Positions 25,695-33,334 of a stretch of 64,000 nt of DNA are shown in pieces; the stretch's first letter is position 1, and every line of letters begins with the position of its first letter. The position numbers and the translations under genes were made by a program. The DNA is taken from NCBI RefSeq assembly GCF_016863035.1, contig NZ_BOOC01000003.1:496001-560000 (forward strand), in the 5' to 3' direction. The notes beneath the pieces were generated by a model. That model was not told the origin of the DNA and ran no database searches. It was given only the letters and a program-made list of their open reading frames with translations. The stretch comes from Microbispora corallina. GTDB taxonomy: Bacteria; Actinomycetota; Actinomycetes; Streptosporangiales; Streptosporangiaceae.

Positions 25695-26468
25695 ATGACG
25701 ATGACCGAGACCGAGCTGCGCGACCTGCTGGCGGGGGACTCCGCCGGACCGCCGGGGCGGGTGACCGTGGCGGACGTCGGCCGCCGTGTCCGCCGGATGC
25801 GCCGCCGCCGCGCGGCCGCGGGCGTCGCGCTCGCCGCGGGGGTGGCCGCGGTGGCGCTCGCCCCGAGGACGATCCCGGTGGCCGCGGACGACACCTGGAT
25901 CGCCACCCCGGCCTCGCCGGCGCCCACCCCCTCGGTGATGTACATACCGGACGGCAGGGTGGTGCTGGACGAGGAGATCGGGACCGGGGGGCTCGTGCGG
26001 ACGTACCCGTACACGGGCGGCAGCGGGCCGGCGACCGTCCAGGTCGCCTGCCGCGTGCCGTCCTACGTGTTCCTGTGGCTGGACGGCGACCTGATCGACC
26101 AGGGCCCGTGCGGCATCCAGAGCGATCACGTGGACCGCCTCCGTTCCTGGACGGACCACTCGGGCCGGGATCTGAAGGGCCGCCACGAGGTGGGCGTGGC
26201 CGTGGTGCCGGCGGAGCGGGTGGGGCAGGACCGGCAGGCGGCGCTCACCAGGGACCAGGTCGCCGCCCTGCTCGGCGCGACCGGCCGGTACCCGGTCTCC
26301 GCCCGGCTCACCGTACGGGAGGCGTGGCCCGTGACCGGTGTGGGCATGCCTCAGAACTGCCGCGGAGACGTGGTGATCCGTAACGGCAACGGCCAGGAGG
26401 TGCACTCGTCGTGGTGCGACCTCCAGCCGGGGATCCCGTTCCCGGGGGACGGCCCGTCCCCCTCGTGA
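25695..26468 (+). CDS. Membrane-anchored partner of the ECF sigma factor, hypothetical
   Basis: A 257-residue protein with a cytoplasmic N-terminus of about 45 residues rich in arginine (VGRRVRRMRRRRAAAG), one membrane span at about 46-62 and an extracellular domain of about 190 residues with several cysteines (VQVACRVP, GPCGIQ, PQNCRGDV, WCDLQPG). It lacks the HxxxCxxC zinc anti-sigma motif. Position directly after the sigma gene suggests a regulator or sensor of that sigma factor. Confidence 0.75.
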   Translation: MTMTETELRDLLAGDSAGPPGRVTVADVGRRVRRMRRRRAAAGVALAAGVAAVALAPRTIPVAADDTWIATPASPAPTPSVMYIPDGRVVLDEEIGTGGLVRTYPYTGGSGPATVQVACRVPSYVFLWLDGDLIDQGPCGIQSDHVDRLRSWTDHSGRDLKGRHEVGVAVVPAERVGQDRQAALTRDQVAALLGATGRYPVSARLTVREAWPVTGVGMPQNCRGDVVIRNGNGQEVHSSWCDLQPGIPFPGDGPSPS

Positions 26469-26541
26469 CGGCGGCGTCGCGGCCGTGCCCTCTCGGCGAC
26501 GGCCTCGGCCGGGCGTGCCGTCCCGGGCCGCGTGGCGCCGG

Positions 26542-27309
26542 TCAGGCGGTGGCGACGGCCTCCGGTCGGTGGAGGGCCTGGTCATAGCGCTCCAGGAGGA
26601 TGCGGGCGATCTCGGGGGCCGGCCCGAGGACGTCGGCGACCACCTCGGCGCCCGCCTCGCGGGCGTCGCCCGCCACCCGGTCCGCGAACAGGCCCGGCGC
26701 CAGCAGGTACGGCGCGACCACGACGCGGGGGGCTCCGGCGCGCGTGAGCCGTACGACCTCGTCCCTGGGGGTGGGGGCGGCGGCCGAGGCGTAGGCGGGC
26801 GTCACCGACCACCAGGGACGCCGCCGGGCCCACGTCCGGGCGACGCCGCCGACGGTGGCGTTGGCCCGGCGGTCGCTCGACCCCGCGGACACCAGCACCA
26901 CGGCCGTGTCCGGGTCGCCGAGCGGGACCCCGGCCTCGGCCAGGCGCCGTTCCAGGGCGTCGACCAGCAGCGGGTGCGGCCCGAGCGTCGCGCCGAGCGC
27001 CACCCGCAGCCTCGGGCGCCGGGCGGCCGACTCCCGCAGCGCCGCGGGGATGTCCACCCGGCTGTGGTAGGCCGCCGTGAGCAGCAGCGGCAGGACGACG
27101 GCCTCGTCCAGCCCCGACAGCGCCTGCGGCAGCGCCGGCGCCGCGTGGTCGAGGTAGGCCGTGCGGACGTCGAGGCCGGGCCGCGCCCGCCGGACACCCT
27201 CCAGCAGCGCCTCCACCGCGACGGCGGCGCGCGGGTCGCGGGACCCGTGCGCCACCGCGATGAGCGGCGGGGCGCCGTGCGGGCGGATGCGCGGACGGGC
27301 GGTGGTCAC
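26542..27309 (-). CDS. Sirohydrochlorin chelatase (CbiX/SirB-like)
   Basis: A 255-residue protein with the duplicated CbiX fold. The first half begins PPLIAVAHGSRDPRAAVAVE with the metal-site histidine. The pattern AVVLPLLLTAAYHSRVDIP carries the second ligand region, and the second half (TAVVLVSAGSSDRRANATVG, then RVVVAPYLLAPGLFADRVAG) repeats it. It would insert iron or cobalt into sirohydrochlorin; iron insertion gives siroheme, the cofactor of the sulfite reductase encoded upstream in the same operon. GTG 27309 lies 23 nt after the cysH stop. Confidence 0.85.
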   Translation of the reverse strand: MTTARPRIRPHGAPPLIAVAHGSRDPRAAVAVEALLEGVRRARPGLDVRTAYLDHAAPALPQALSGLDEAVVLPLLLTAAYHSRVDIPAALRESAARRPRLRVALGATLGPHPLLVDALERRLAEAGVPLGDPDTAVVLVSAGSSDRRANATVGGVARTWARRRPWWSVTPAYASAAAPTPRDEVVRLTRAGAPRVVVAPYLLAPGLFADRVAGDAREAGAEVVADVLGPAPEIARILLERYDQALHRPEAVATA

Positions 27310-27332
27310 GGCGGACGGTCCGATGGGCGGGT

Positions 27333-28061
27333 TCAGAGGTGGATGCCGCACTCGATCTTGCCGAGCCCGGCCCAGCGGCCGCTGCGTGGGTCCTCGCCCG
27401 GCGCCACGCGGCGGGTGCAGGGGGCGCAGCCGATCGACGGGTAGTCGTCGTAGTGCAGCGGGTTGATCAGCACGCCGTTGTCGGCGATGTAGTTGTCGAC
27501 CTCCTCCTGCGTCCACCGGGCGATGGGGTTGACCTTCACCATCTGCCGCTTGGCGTCCCACTCCACGACCTTCGTGCCGGCCCGGGTGGGCGACTCGTCG
27601 CGGCGGATGCCGGAGATCCAGGCGAGGTACGGCTCGAGGGCCCGGTTGAGCGGCTCCACCTTGCGCAGGTAGCAGCACAGGTCGGGGTTGCGCCCGTGCA
27701 GCCGCGGCCCGAGGTCGCGGTCCTGCTCCTCGACGGTACGGGACGGGGTGATGTTGATGAGGTTCACCTTGTAGACGGCCTCGACCGCGTCCCGGGTGCC
27801 GATCGTCTCGGCGAAGTGGTAGCCGGTGTCGATGAACAGCACGTCCACGCCGGGCTTCACCCGGCTGACCAGGTCGATCAGCAGGGCGTCGCTCATCGAG
27901 GAGGTGAGACAGAGGCGGTCGCCGAACGTGGCCGCGGCCCAGCGGATGATCTCGCGGGCGGGCGCGTCCTCAAGGAACTCGGCGGCGGACTCGACGATCC
28001 CCTGCAGGTCGAGCGTCACTCGCTGGCGCTCCAGTCCTGCCTCTATCTCCACCAATGACAT
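27333..28061 (-). CDS. cysH: Adenylylsulfate (APS) reductase CysH
   Basis: This 242-residue enzyme has the PP-loop-like start (LCLTSSMSDALLIDLVSRVK) and the four cysteines that bind a [4Fe-4S] cluster (NPDLCCYLRKVEPL and SIGCAPCTRRV), which mark APS rather than PAPS reductases. The C-terminal catalytic motif is IECGIHL. It reduces APS to sulfite and AMP with thioredoxin as donor in assimilatory sulfate reduction. ATG with TGAGGAGT upstream. It follows the zinc-ribbon gene and precedes the chelatase. Confidence 0.95.
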   Translation of the reverse strand: MSLVEIEAGLERQRVTLDLQGIVESAAEFLEDAPAREIIRWAAATFGDRLCLTSSMSDALLIDLVSRVKPGVDVLFIDTGYHFAETIGTRDAVEAVYKVNLINITPSRTVEEQDRDLGPRLHGRNPDLCCYLRKVEPLNRALEPYLAWISGIRRDESPTRAGTKVVEWDAKRQMVKVNPIARWTQEEVDNYIADNGVLINPLHYDDYPSIGCAPCTRRVAPGEDPRSGRWAGLGKIECGIHL

Positions 28062-28126
28062 CGTTACTCCTCAGGCATCGTTCGTCTGGTTCTTCGGGGT
28101 TGTGGGATCGGAGGCGGGCGGGGGGC

Positions 28127-28279
28127 TCAGGAGCGGACGCCGAGGCCGAGGAACTTCACCCGGAAGGCGCGGGCGCAGGACCGGCAGTACCATCCGTGGC
28201 TCTCCTCCTCCGTGACGTACGGCTCCAGGTCCTCCTCGCCGCAGTACGGGCAGTAGAAGGGCGCCGCCCGCTCGGTCAT
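28127..28279 (-). CDS. Small zinc-ribbon protein of the sulfur operon
   Basis: This 50-residue protein has two CxxC knuckles (FYCPYCGEEDLEPYV and WYCRSCARAFRVKF), a rubredoxin/zinc-ribbon layout. Its ATG overlaps the sulfite reductase stop as ATGA, and cysH follows. Small proteins at this position recur in actinomycete sulfate-assimilation operons as far as I recall; an electron-transfer or assembly role is possible but unproven. Confidence 0.8.
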   Translation of the reverse strand: MTERAAPFYCPYCGEEDLEPYVTEEESHGWYCRSCARAFRVKFLGLGVRS

Positions 28280-29958
28280 TTGAGGTCGGCCTCGTCGGCG
28301 CGCTGGACCCACTCGGAGAACGTCTCGCCGTTGTTGCGCTGCTTCTCGAAGTTGCGCACGACCCGCTCCACGTAGTCGGGCAGCTCCTCCGCCGTGGCCT
28401 TGAGCCCGCGGACCTTGCGGCCGAAGCTCGGGTTCAGGCCGACCGAGCCGCCCAGGTGGATCTGGTAGCCCTCCACCTGCTCGCCCTTGTCGTTCACGAC
28501 GAGCTGGCCCTTGAGCCCGATGTCGGCCACCTGGATGCGGGCGCAGGAGTTGGGACAGCCGTTGACGTTGATGGTGAGCGGCTCCGCGAAGTCGGGCAGG
28601 CGCCGCTCCAGCTCCTCGATCAGGCCGGAGGCCGTCCCCTTGGTCTCGACGATCGCCAGCTTGCAGAACTCGATGCCGGTGCACGCCATCGTCTGCCGGC
28701 GGAACGTGGACGGCGTCACCCGCAGGTCAGCCGCCTCGAGGTCGCGGACGATCGAGTCCACCTGGTCCGGCGCGACGTCGAGGACGACCATCTTCTGCTC
28801 GACCGTCGTGCGGACCCGGGTGGAGCCGTGCCGCTCGGCGATGTCGGCGATCCGGTGGAGCGTGTCGCCGTCCACCCGGCCCACCCTGGGGGCGAAGCCG
28901 ACGTAGAAGTTGCCGTCCCGCTGGGGGTGGACCCCGACGTGGTCGCGGCGGCCGCCGCGCGGCGTCTCGGGGGCCGGGCCGTCCGGGAGGGCGTACTTCA
29001 GGTACTCGGTCTCCAGGACCTGCCGGAACTTCTCGGCTCCCCAGTCGTTGACCAGGAACTTGATGCGGGCGCGGTGGCGCAGCCGCCGGTAGCCGTAGTC
29101 GCGGAAGATCCCGCAGACGCCCGCCCACACCTCGTGGACCTGCTCGGGACGGACGAACGCGCCGAGGCGCTTGGCGAACATCGGGTTGGTCGACAGGCCG
29201 CCGCCGACCCAGACGTCGAAGCCCGGCTCGCCGCGCTCGTTCACGACACCCACGAAAGCCACGTCGTTGATCTCGTGGACGGTGCAGTGGGCCGGGCAGC
29301 CGCCGATGGCGGTCTTGAACTTGCGCGGCAGGTTCGAGAACGCCTGGTCGCCGATGTAGCGCTCGTTGACCTCGCGGATCTGCGGCGTGCCGTCGATCAC
29401 CTCGTCGGCGTCGATGCCCGCGAGCGGGCACCCGAGGATGACGCGCGGGGTGTCGCCGCAGGCCTCGGTCGTCGACAGGCCGACCGCCTCGAGGCGGGCC
29501 CAGATGTGCGGGACGGCCTCGATCTCGATCCAGTGGAGCTGGATGTTCTGCCGGTCGGTGATGTCGGCCGTGCCCCGGGCGTACGTGTTCGAGATGTCGG
29601 CGATGACCCGCAGCTGCTCCAGGCTGAGCTGCCCGCCGTCGATCCGGACGCGGAGCATGAAGTAGCGGTCGTCGAGCTCCTCCGGCTCCAGGATCGCGGT
29701 CTTGCCCCCGTCGATCCCGGGCTTGCGCTGCGTGTACAGCCCGAACCAGCGGAACCTGCCGCGCAGGTCGGCGGGGTCGATCGAGTCGAAGCCCCGCTTG
29801 GAGTAGACGTCGATGATCCGCTGACGGACGTTGAGCCCGTCGTCGTTCTTCTTGTTCTCCTCGTTCTTGTTCAGCGGCTCACGGTAACCGAGAGCCCACT
29901 GGCCTTCGCCGCGCGGGCGTTTGTGGTGGCGGTTCGCCGGGCGGGCCGGGGTGCTCAT
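28276..29958 (-). CDS. sir: Sulfite reductase, siroheme/[4Fe-4S] type (ferredoxin-dependent)
   Basis: A 561-residue enzyme with duplicated ferredoxin-like half domains. The siroheme/cluster cysteines are in MACTGIEFCKLAIVETK and NVNGCPNSCARIQ, the C-x5-C and C-x3-C pattern of sulfite/nitrite reductases. It catalyses the six-electron reduction of sulfite to sulfide. The context with cysH and a leader peptide indicates sulfite rather than nitrite. ATG 29958 has GAAGGAC upstream; an earlier in-frame start would be in the leader and is not supported. First enzyme gene of the operon. Confidence 0.95.
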   Translation of the reverse strand: MSTPARPANRHHKRPRGEGQWALGYREPLNKNEENKKNDDGLNVRQRIIDVYSKRGFDSIDPADLRGRFRWFGLYTQRKPGIDGGKTAILEPEELDDRYFMLRVRIDGGQLSLEQLRVIADISNTYARGTADITDRQNIQLHWIEIEAVPHIWARLEAVGLSTTEACGDTPRVILGCPLAGIDADEVIDGTPQIREVNERYIGDQAFSNLPRKFKTAIGGCPAHCTVHEINDVAFVGVVNERGEPGFDVWVGGGLSTNPMFAKRLGAFVRPEQVHEVWAGVCGIFRDYGYRRLRHRARIKFLVNDWGAEKFRQVLETEYLKYALPDGPAPETPRGGRRDHVGVHPQRDGNFYVGFAPRVGRVDGDTLHRIADIAERHGSTRVRTTVEQKMVVLDVAPDQVDSIVRDLEAADLRVTPSTFRRQTMACTGIEFCKLAIVETKGTASGLIEELERRLPDFAEPLTINVNGCPNSCARIQVADIGLKGQLVVNDKGEQVEGYQIHLGGSVGLNPSFGRKVRGLKATAEELPDYVERVVRNFEKQRNNGETFSEWVQRADEADLK

Positions 29959-30099
29959 GGGCACGTCCTTCTCCGAGGATCGGTCTGAGGATCGGTCGTC
30001 GGGCGCCCGGCGCAGGCGGCCTCTCACCTCGCCGTCGAGTGTGAGGGCACAAAAAAGACGCCAGGCCGCGCGCCCGAGTTGAACAGCGGAGGGCGACGG

Positions 30100-30183
30100 T
30101 CAGCCGGCGTCAGTACAGATCGCGCTGCGGACACGCAGGAGATCGACGTGGCGTCGCACGACGAGCAACGGGTCCGCTGGCAT
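30100..30183 (-). CDS. Leader peptide of the sulfate-assimilation operon
   Basis: A 27-residue frame on the minus strand ends in RRHVDLLRVRSAICTDAG. The core R-R-H-V-D-L-x-R-V-x-S-A-I-C is the widely conserved signature of short actinobacterial leader peptides upstream of sulfur genes. A cysteine codon lies near the end, as expected for ribosome stalling when cysteinyl-tRNA is scarce. It starts at or within a nucleotide of the predicted transcription start, so it is probably leaderless. It ends 141 nt before the sulfite reductase start, leaving room for an attenuator. Confidence 0.85.
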   Translation of the reverse strand: MPADPLLVVRRHVDLLRVRSAICTDAG

Positions 30184-30190
30184 GTCCCAA

Positions 30191-30219
30191 ACGATACCCC
30201 GGAGATCCTGGATGTCCAA
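30191..30219 (-). promoter_or_regulatory. Promoter of the sulfate-assimilation operon
   Basis: On the minus strand, TTGGAC (30219-30214) and TATCGT (30196-30191) are separated by 17 nt, a good housekeeping promoter. The start point predicted about 7 nt downstream coincides with the leader-peptide ATG. Confidence 0.65.
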
Positions 30220-30277
30220 GTTCGTGTCCACGATGCGGGACTGTAACGAGGCTTTAACCGGACAAATCCTCTTTACG

Positions 30278-30409
30278 TCATCCTTGCCTGACCCAGTTCT
30301 CCGGAGGTTCGGCCTCGCCCGTCTCCCACGGTTCCTGGTGCTGGCAGTCGCACCAGGAGCCGCCGCGGCACTCCTCGTGCCGGCGGCCGGCGCACGCTTC
30401 GCAGATCAT
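30278..30409 (-). CDS. Small cysteine-rich protein
   Basis: A 43-residue frame with MICEACAGRRHEECRGGSWC then DCQHQEP, six cysteines within 22 residues, suggesting a metal-binding knuckle. Proteins with this CEAC, HEECRGGSWCDCQH pattern recur in actinomycetes as far as I recall and have no assigned function. GGAG lies just before the ATG. It is transcribed toward the sulfur leader, ending 58 nt before the -35 box of that promoter. Confidence 0.7.
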   Translation of the reverse strand: MICEACAGRRHEECRGGSWCDCQHQEPWETGEAEPPENWVRQG

Positions 30410-30649
30410 GTCTCCATGCTCCCCCCGGTCACGGCCGGATGAGTGGCGCGTCACCCGGAGATGTCACCGGCGTTACGTTCTCCGGACCCGCCGGCGACAT
30501 CCGGTTTGACGGCTTCCGACAGCTTGGCGCGGGACCTCGCGAGCACGCTCCGCACACCCCTATCCTGGGCAGCGACGATCCGCCCCGCAGGTCCGTACTA
30601 TCCGCCGCGGCAGCGGGTAGTGCACTGTTCTCATGACCGGTTGGGTGCC

Positions 30650-31615
30650 ATGACCTCCACGGACGCGCCGACGCGCCGATCGCGGCACATCTCGCGCCGT
30701 GGGATGGAGCTTGCCCGCGCGCGCCTGAACCGCATCGGCGAGACCGGCCTGTGGGCGCTGGCGAAGGCCACCACGATGGCGGGGATCAACTACCGCGTGA
30801 CGGGCCTCGCGGGCGAGGCCGCGTTCTTCGCGCTGCTGTCGCTGCCGCCGTTCGTGCTCGGGCTCCTCGGCGTCATGGGCCACCTCAGCGGGCTGCTGGG
30901 GCAGAGCACGGTCGGCGAGATCAAGCAGTGGGTCATCGAGCAGTCGGAGTTGCTGTTCACCGACAACACGGTCGAGCGGGTGGTCAGGCCGCTGCTGGCC
31001 GACGTCCTGAGCGGCGGCCAGGTGTCGCTGATCTCCGTCGGCTTCCTGCTGTCGCTGTGGTCAGGCTCGCGCGCCCTGTTCGTGTACGTCGACCTGATCT
31101 CCATCGCGTACGGCCTGGGGGAGACCCGGGGGATCATCCGCACCCGCGTGCTGTCGTTCGCGCTCTACGTGGCCGCCCTGCTGAGCGGCCTGGTGGTCAT
31201 GCCGATCCTGGTCGTCGGGCCCACCCTGCTGTCGAACGCGCTGCCGCGCTACGCCGTGTTCGTGACCGTCTTCTACTGGCCGGTGGTCGTGGTGGGCTCG
31301 GTGCTGATGCTCACGCTGCTGTACCACGTCAGCGTGCCGCGCCGCACCCGCTGGTGGCGGGAGATCCCCGGCGCCGCGCTGGCGCTGGTCATCTGGATCC
31401 TGTGCGCCGCCGTGCTGCGCGAGGTGCTGGCCGCCTGGTTCACGCCGCTGTCGATCTACGGCTCGCTCGCCGCCCCGATCGCCGTGCTGCTGTGGCTGTA
31501 CATCACCGCCCTCGCCGTGCTCATCGGGGCGACGCTGAACGCCGAGATCGACCGGCTGTGGCCGCTGAACGGCGTCGGCCGCCACCACCATCGGCACCCG
31601 CACGGCGGATCGTGA
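30650..31615 (+). CDS. YihY/BrkB-family membrane protein
   Basis: This 321-residue protein has about six membrane spans and the YihY hallmarks: LAGEAAFFALLSLPPFVLG, then VGFLLSLWSGSRALFVYVDL, then LLYHVSVPRRTRWWREIPGA and LYITALAVLIGATLNAEIDR. The family was misnamed RNase BN; function is unresolved, possibly envelope-related. I chose ATG 30650; the frame is open for another 69 codons upstream, but that stretch has promoter-like rather than protein-like composition. The C-terminus is histidine-rich (RHHHRHPHGG). Confidence 0.88.
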   Translation: MTSTDAPTRRSRHISRRGMELARARLNRIGETGLWALAKATTMAGINYRVTGLAGEAAFFALLSLPPFVLGLLGVMGHLSGLLGQSTVGEIKQWVIEQSELLFTDNTVERVVRPLLADVLSGGQVSLISVGFLLSLWSGSRALFVYVDLISIAYGLGETRGIIRTRVLSFALYVAALLSGLVVMPILVVGPTLLSNALPRYAVFVTVFYWPVVVVGSVLMLTLLYHVSVPRRTRWWREIPGAALALVIWILCAAVLREVLAAWFTPLSIYGSLAAPIAVLLWLYITALAVLIGATLNAEIDRLWPLNGVGRHHHRHPHGGS

Positions 31616-31654
31616 TCCAAGCCCCCCGGGGAGCGGCGCCGCTCGGATAAAGTG

Positions 31655-31746
31655 AGACGTCGCGACTGGCGCTGACGTGCTCTCGGGCGCGTCGCTAGGT
31701 GGGGCACCACCGGGGAGCGAAAACGCGGAGGCCGTGCGCCTGGGTC
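31655..31746 (+). promoter_or_regulatory. ZTP riboswitch (pfl motif) upstream of glyA
   Basis: The conserved blocks appear in order: GCGACTGGCG (from 31,662), a variable stem, GGTGGGGCACCACCGGGGAG (pseudoknot-forming core), then GCCGTGCGCCTGGGTC. This is the pfl/ZTP consensus that senses ZTP or ZMP, signalling shortage of 10-formyl-tetrahydrofolate. A TAAAGT -10-like box at 31,648-31,653 would start the RNA here. The ribosome-binding site of glyA follows within 20 nt, which favours translational control. Confidence 0.92.
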
Positions 31747-31777
31747 GCCGCCGCCGTCGATGGAGAAGGAAGGCGCC

Positions 31778-33037
31778 ATGACCGAGAAATCGCTGACCGA
31801 CGTCGATCCCCAGATCGCCGCGCTGATCAGGGCGGAGGAGCGGCGCCAGGCCGACACCGTCAAGCTGATCGCCTCGGAGAACTACGTCTCCCGCGCCGTC
31901 CTGGAGGCGACCGGGACGGTCCTGACGAACAAGTACTCCGAGGGCTACCCGGGCAAGCGGTACTACGAGGGCCAGCAGGTCATCGACCAGATCGAGACCC
32001 TCGCGATCGAGCGGGCCAAGTCCGTGTTCGGGGTGGGCCACGCCAACGTCCAGCCGTACTCGGGCTCGCCCGCGAACCTCGCCGTCTACCTGGCGTTCCT
32101 CAGCCCGGGCGACACCGTGCTCGGCATGGGCCTGCCGTTCGGCGGCCACCTCACCCACGGCTGGTCGGTCTCGGCCACCGGCAAGTGGTTCAACGCCGTC
32201 CGGTACGGCGTGCGCAAGGACACCGGCCGCATCGACATGGACGAGGTCCGTTCGCTCGCCCTGGAGCACCGGCCCAAGCTGATCTTCTGCGGCGGCACGG
32301 CGATCCCGCGGACCATCGACTTCCCGGCGTTCGCGGAGATCGCCCGGGAGGTCGGGGCCGTGCTCGCGGCCGACATCGCCCACATCGCCGGCCTCGTGGC
32401 GGGCGGCGCGCACCCGTCGCCCGTGGGCCACGCCGACGTGATCTCCACGACGACCCACAAGACGCTGCGCGGTCCTCGCGGCGCCATGCTCATGGCCACG
32501 TCGGACGAGCACGCGACGGCGCTCAACAAGGCGGTCTTCCCGGGCCTGCAGGGCGGGCCGCACAACCACACCACGGCCGCGATCGCGGTGGCGCTGCACG
32601 AGGCCGCCCAGCCGGAGTTCCGGGAGTACGCCGCCCAGATCGTGAAGAACGCCCGGGCGCTCGCCGAGGAGCTGCTGGCCCGCGGCTTCGACCTGGTCTC
32701 CGGCGGCACCGACAACCACCTGATCCTGATGGACCTGACGTCCAAGGGCGTCGGGGGCAAGCCGGCCGCCCAGGCACTCGACCGGGCGGGGCTGGAGACC
32801 AACTACAACGCCGTGCCGTTCGACCCGCGCAAGCCGTTCGACCCCTCCGGCATCCGGATCGGCACGCCGTCGGTCACCTCGCGCGGGATGGGCGAGGCCG
32901 AGATGCGGCAGATCGGCGCCTGGATCGACGAGGTCGTCACCGCGGTCGCGAAGGGCGACGCGGAGGACGTGATCGGCCGCGTGCACCAGGAGGTCACCGA
33001 GCTGACCGGGAAGTTCCCGGCGCCCGGCCTGTCCTGA
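31778..33037 (+). CDS. glyA: Serine hydroxymethyltransferase
   Basis: A 419-residue PLP enzyme. Family marks are LIASENYVSRAVLEATGTVL, NKYSEGYPGKRYYEG, and the PLP lysine in STTTHKTLRGPRGAM (near residue 228), then GGPHNHTTAAIAVALHEA. It converts serine and tetrahydrofolate to glycine and 5,10-methylene-tetrahydrofolate, the main one-carbon source. The upstream riboswitch ties it to folate/purine status. ATG 31778 is preceded by AGAAGGAAGG. Confidence 0.96.
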   Translation: MTEKSLTDVDPQIAALIRAEERRQADTVKLIASENYVSRAVLEATGTVLTNKYSEGYPGKRYYEGQQVIDQIETLAIERAKSVFGVGHANVQPYSGSPANLAVYLAFLSPGDTVLGMGLPFGGHLTHGWSVSATGKWFNAVRYGVRKDTGRIDMDEVRSLALEHRPKLIFCGGTAIPRTIDFPAFAEIAREVGAVLAADIAHIAGLVAGGAHPSPVGHADVISTTTHKTLRGPRGAMLMATSDEHATALNKAVFPGLQGGPHNHTTAAIAVALHEAAQPEFREYAAQIVKNARALAEELLARGFDLVSGGTDNHLILMDLTSKGVGGKPAAQALDRAGLETNYNAVPFDPRKPFDPSGIRIGTPSVTSRGMGEAEMRQIGAWIDEVVTAVAKGDAEDVIGRVHQEVTELTGKFPAPGLS

Positions 33038-33048
33038 CCCGGCTCACA

Positions 33049-33084
33049 CCGGCCCCGCGGCGGACGTCTCCGCCGCGGGGCCGG
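33049..33084 (+). terminator. Terminator of glyA
   Basis: CCGGCCCCGCGGCGGA and TCCGCCGCGGGGCCGG form a perfect 16-bp stem, 12 nt after the stop. Confidence 0.9.
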
Positions 33085-33234
33085 CGCGCGTCACGGGCAC
33101 ACCGCCGGAAGCCGGCCGTCGACCGGGTTCCGTCGATCGGGCCGCTAATCGGGTTGCGCGGACCGGCCCCGGGCGCGGTACGGTTTCGCCATCGCCGCCG
33201 CGAGGGCGGCTCACGGGATGGGGAGGTGACGACT

Positions 33235-33288
33235 ATGCGGGTCTTTCTGACGACCGTGCCGTCCGTCCACTTCCGGGTGCCCGCCTAG
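33235..33288 (+). CDS. 17-residue upstream ORF (possible leader peptide)
   Basis: ATG 33235 has a very strong ribosome-binding site (GGGGAGGTGA, 7-nt spacer) and opens a 17-codon frame, MRVFLTTVPSVHFRVPA, then stop. A TACGGT -10-like box lies at 33,179-33,184. The start of rsgA follows 47 nt later, with a hairpin between them. No run of one amino acid is present, so a classic amino-acid attenuator is not obvious. Function is inferred from layout only. Confidence 0.55.
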   Translation: MRVFLTTVPSVHFRVPA

Positions 33289-33299
33289 ACGATCTCGCG

Positions 33300-33325
33300 G
33301 GACACCCGGTCTCCGAAGGGTGTCC
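33300..33325 (+). promoter_or_regulatory. Hairpin between the mini-ORF and rsgA
   Basis: GGACACCC (33300-33307) pairs perfectly with GGGTGTCC (33318-33325). The 3' arm overlaps the purine-rich GAAGGG and a possible GTG start of rsgA, so folding could mask initiation. Confidence 0.5.
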
Positions 33326-33334
33326 GACTCAGCG

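Noticed and set aside
30182-30442. Plus-strand frame between the sulfur operon and the YihY gene
   Set aside because: It is the antisense of the leader peptide, the sulfur promoter and the six-cysteine miniprotein; no ribosome-binding site or family.
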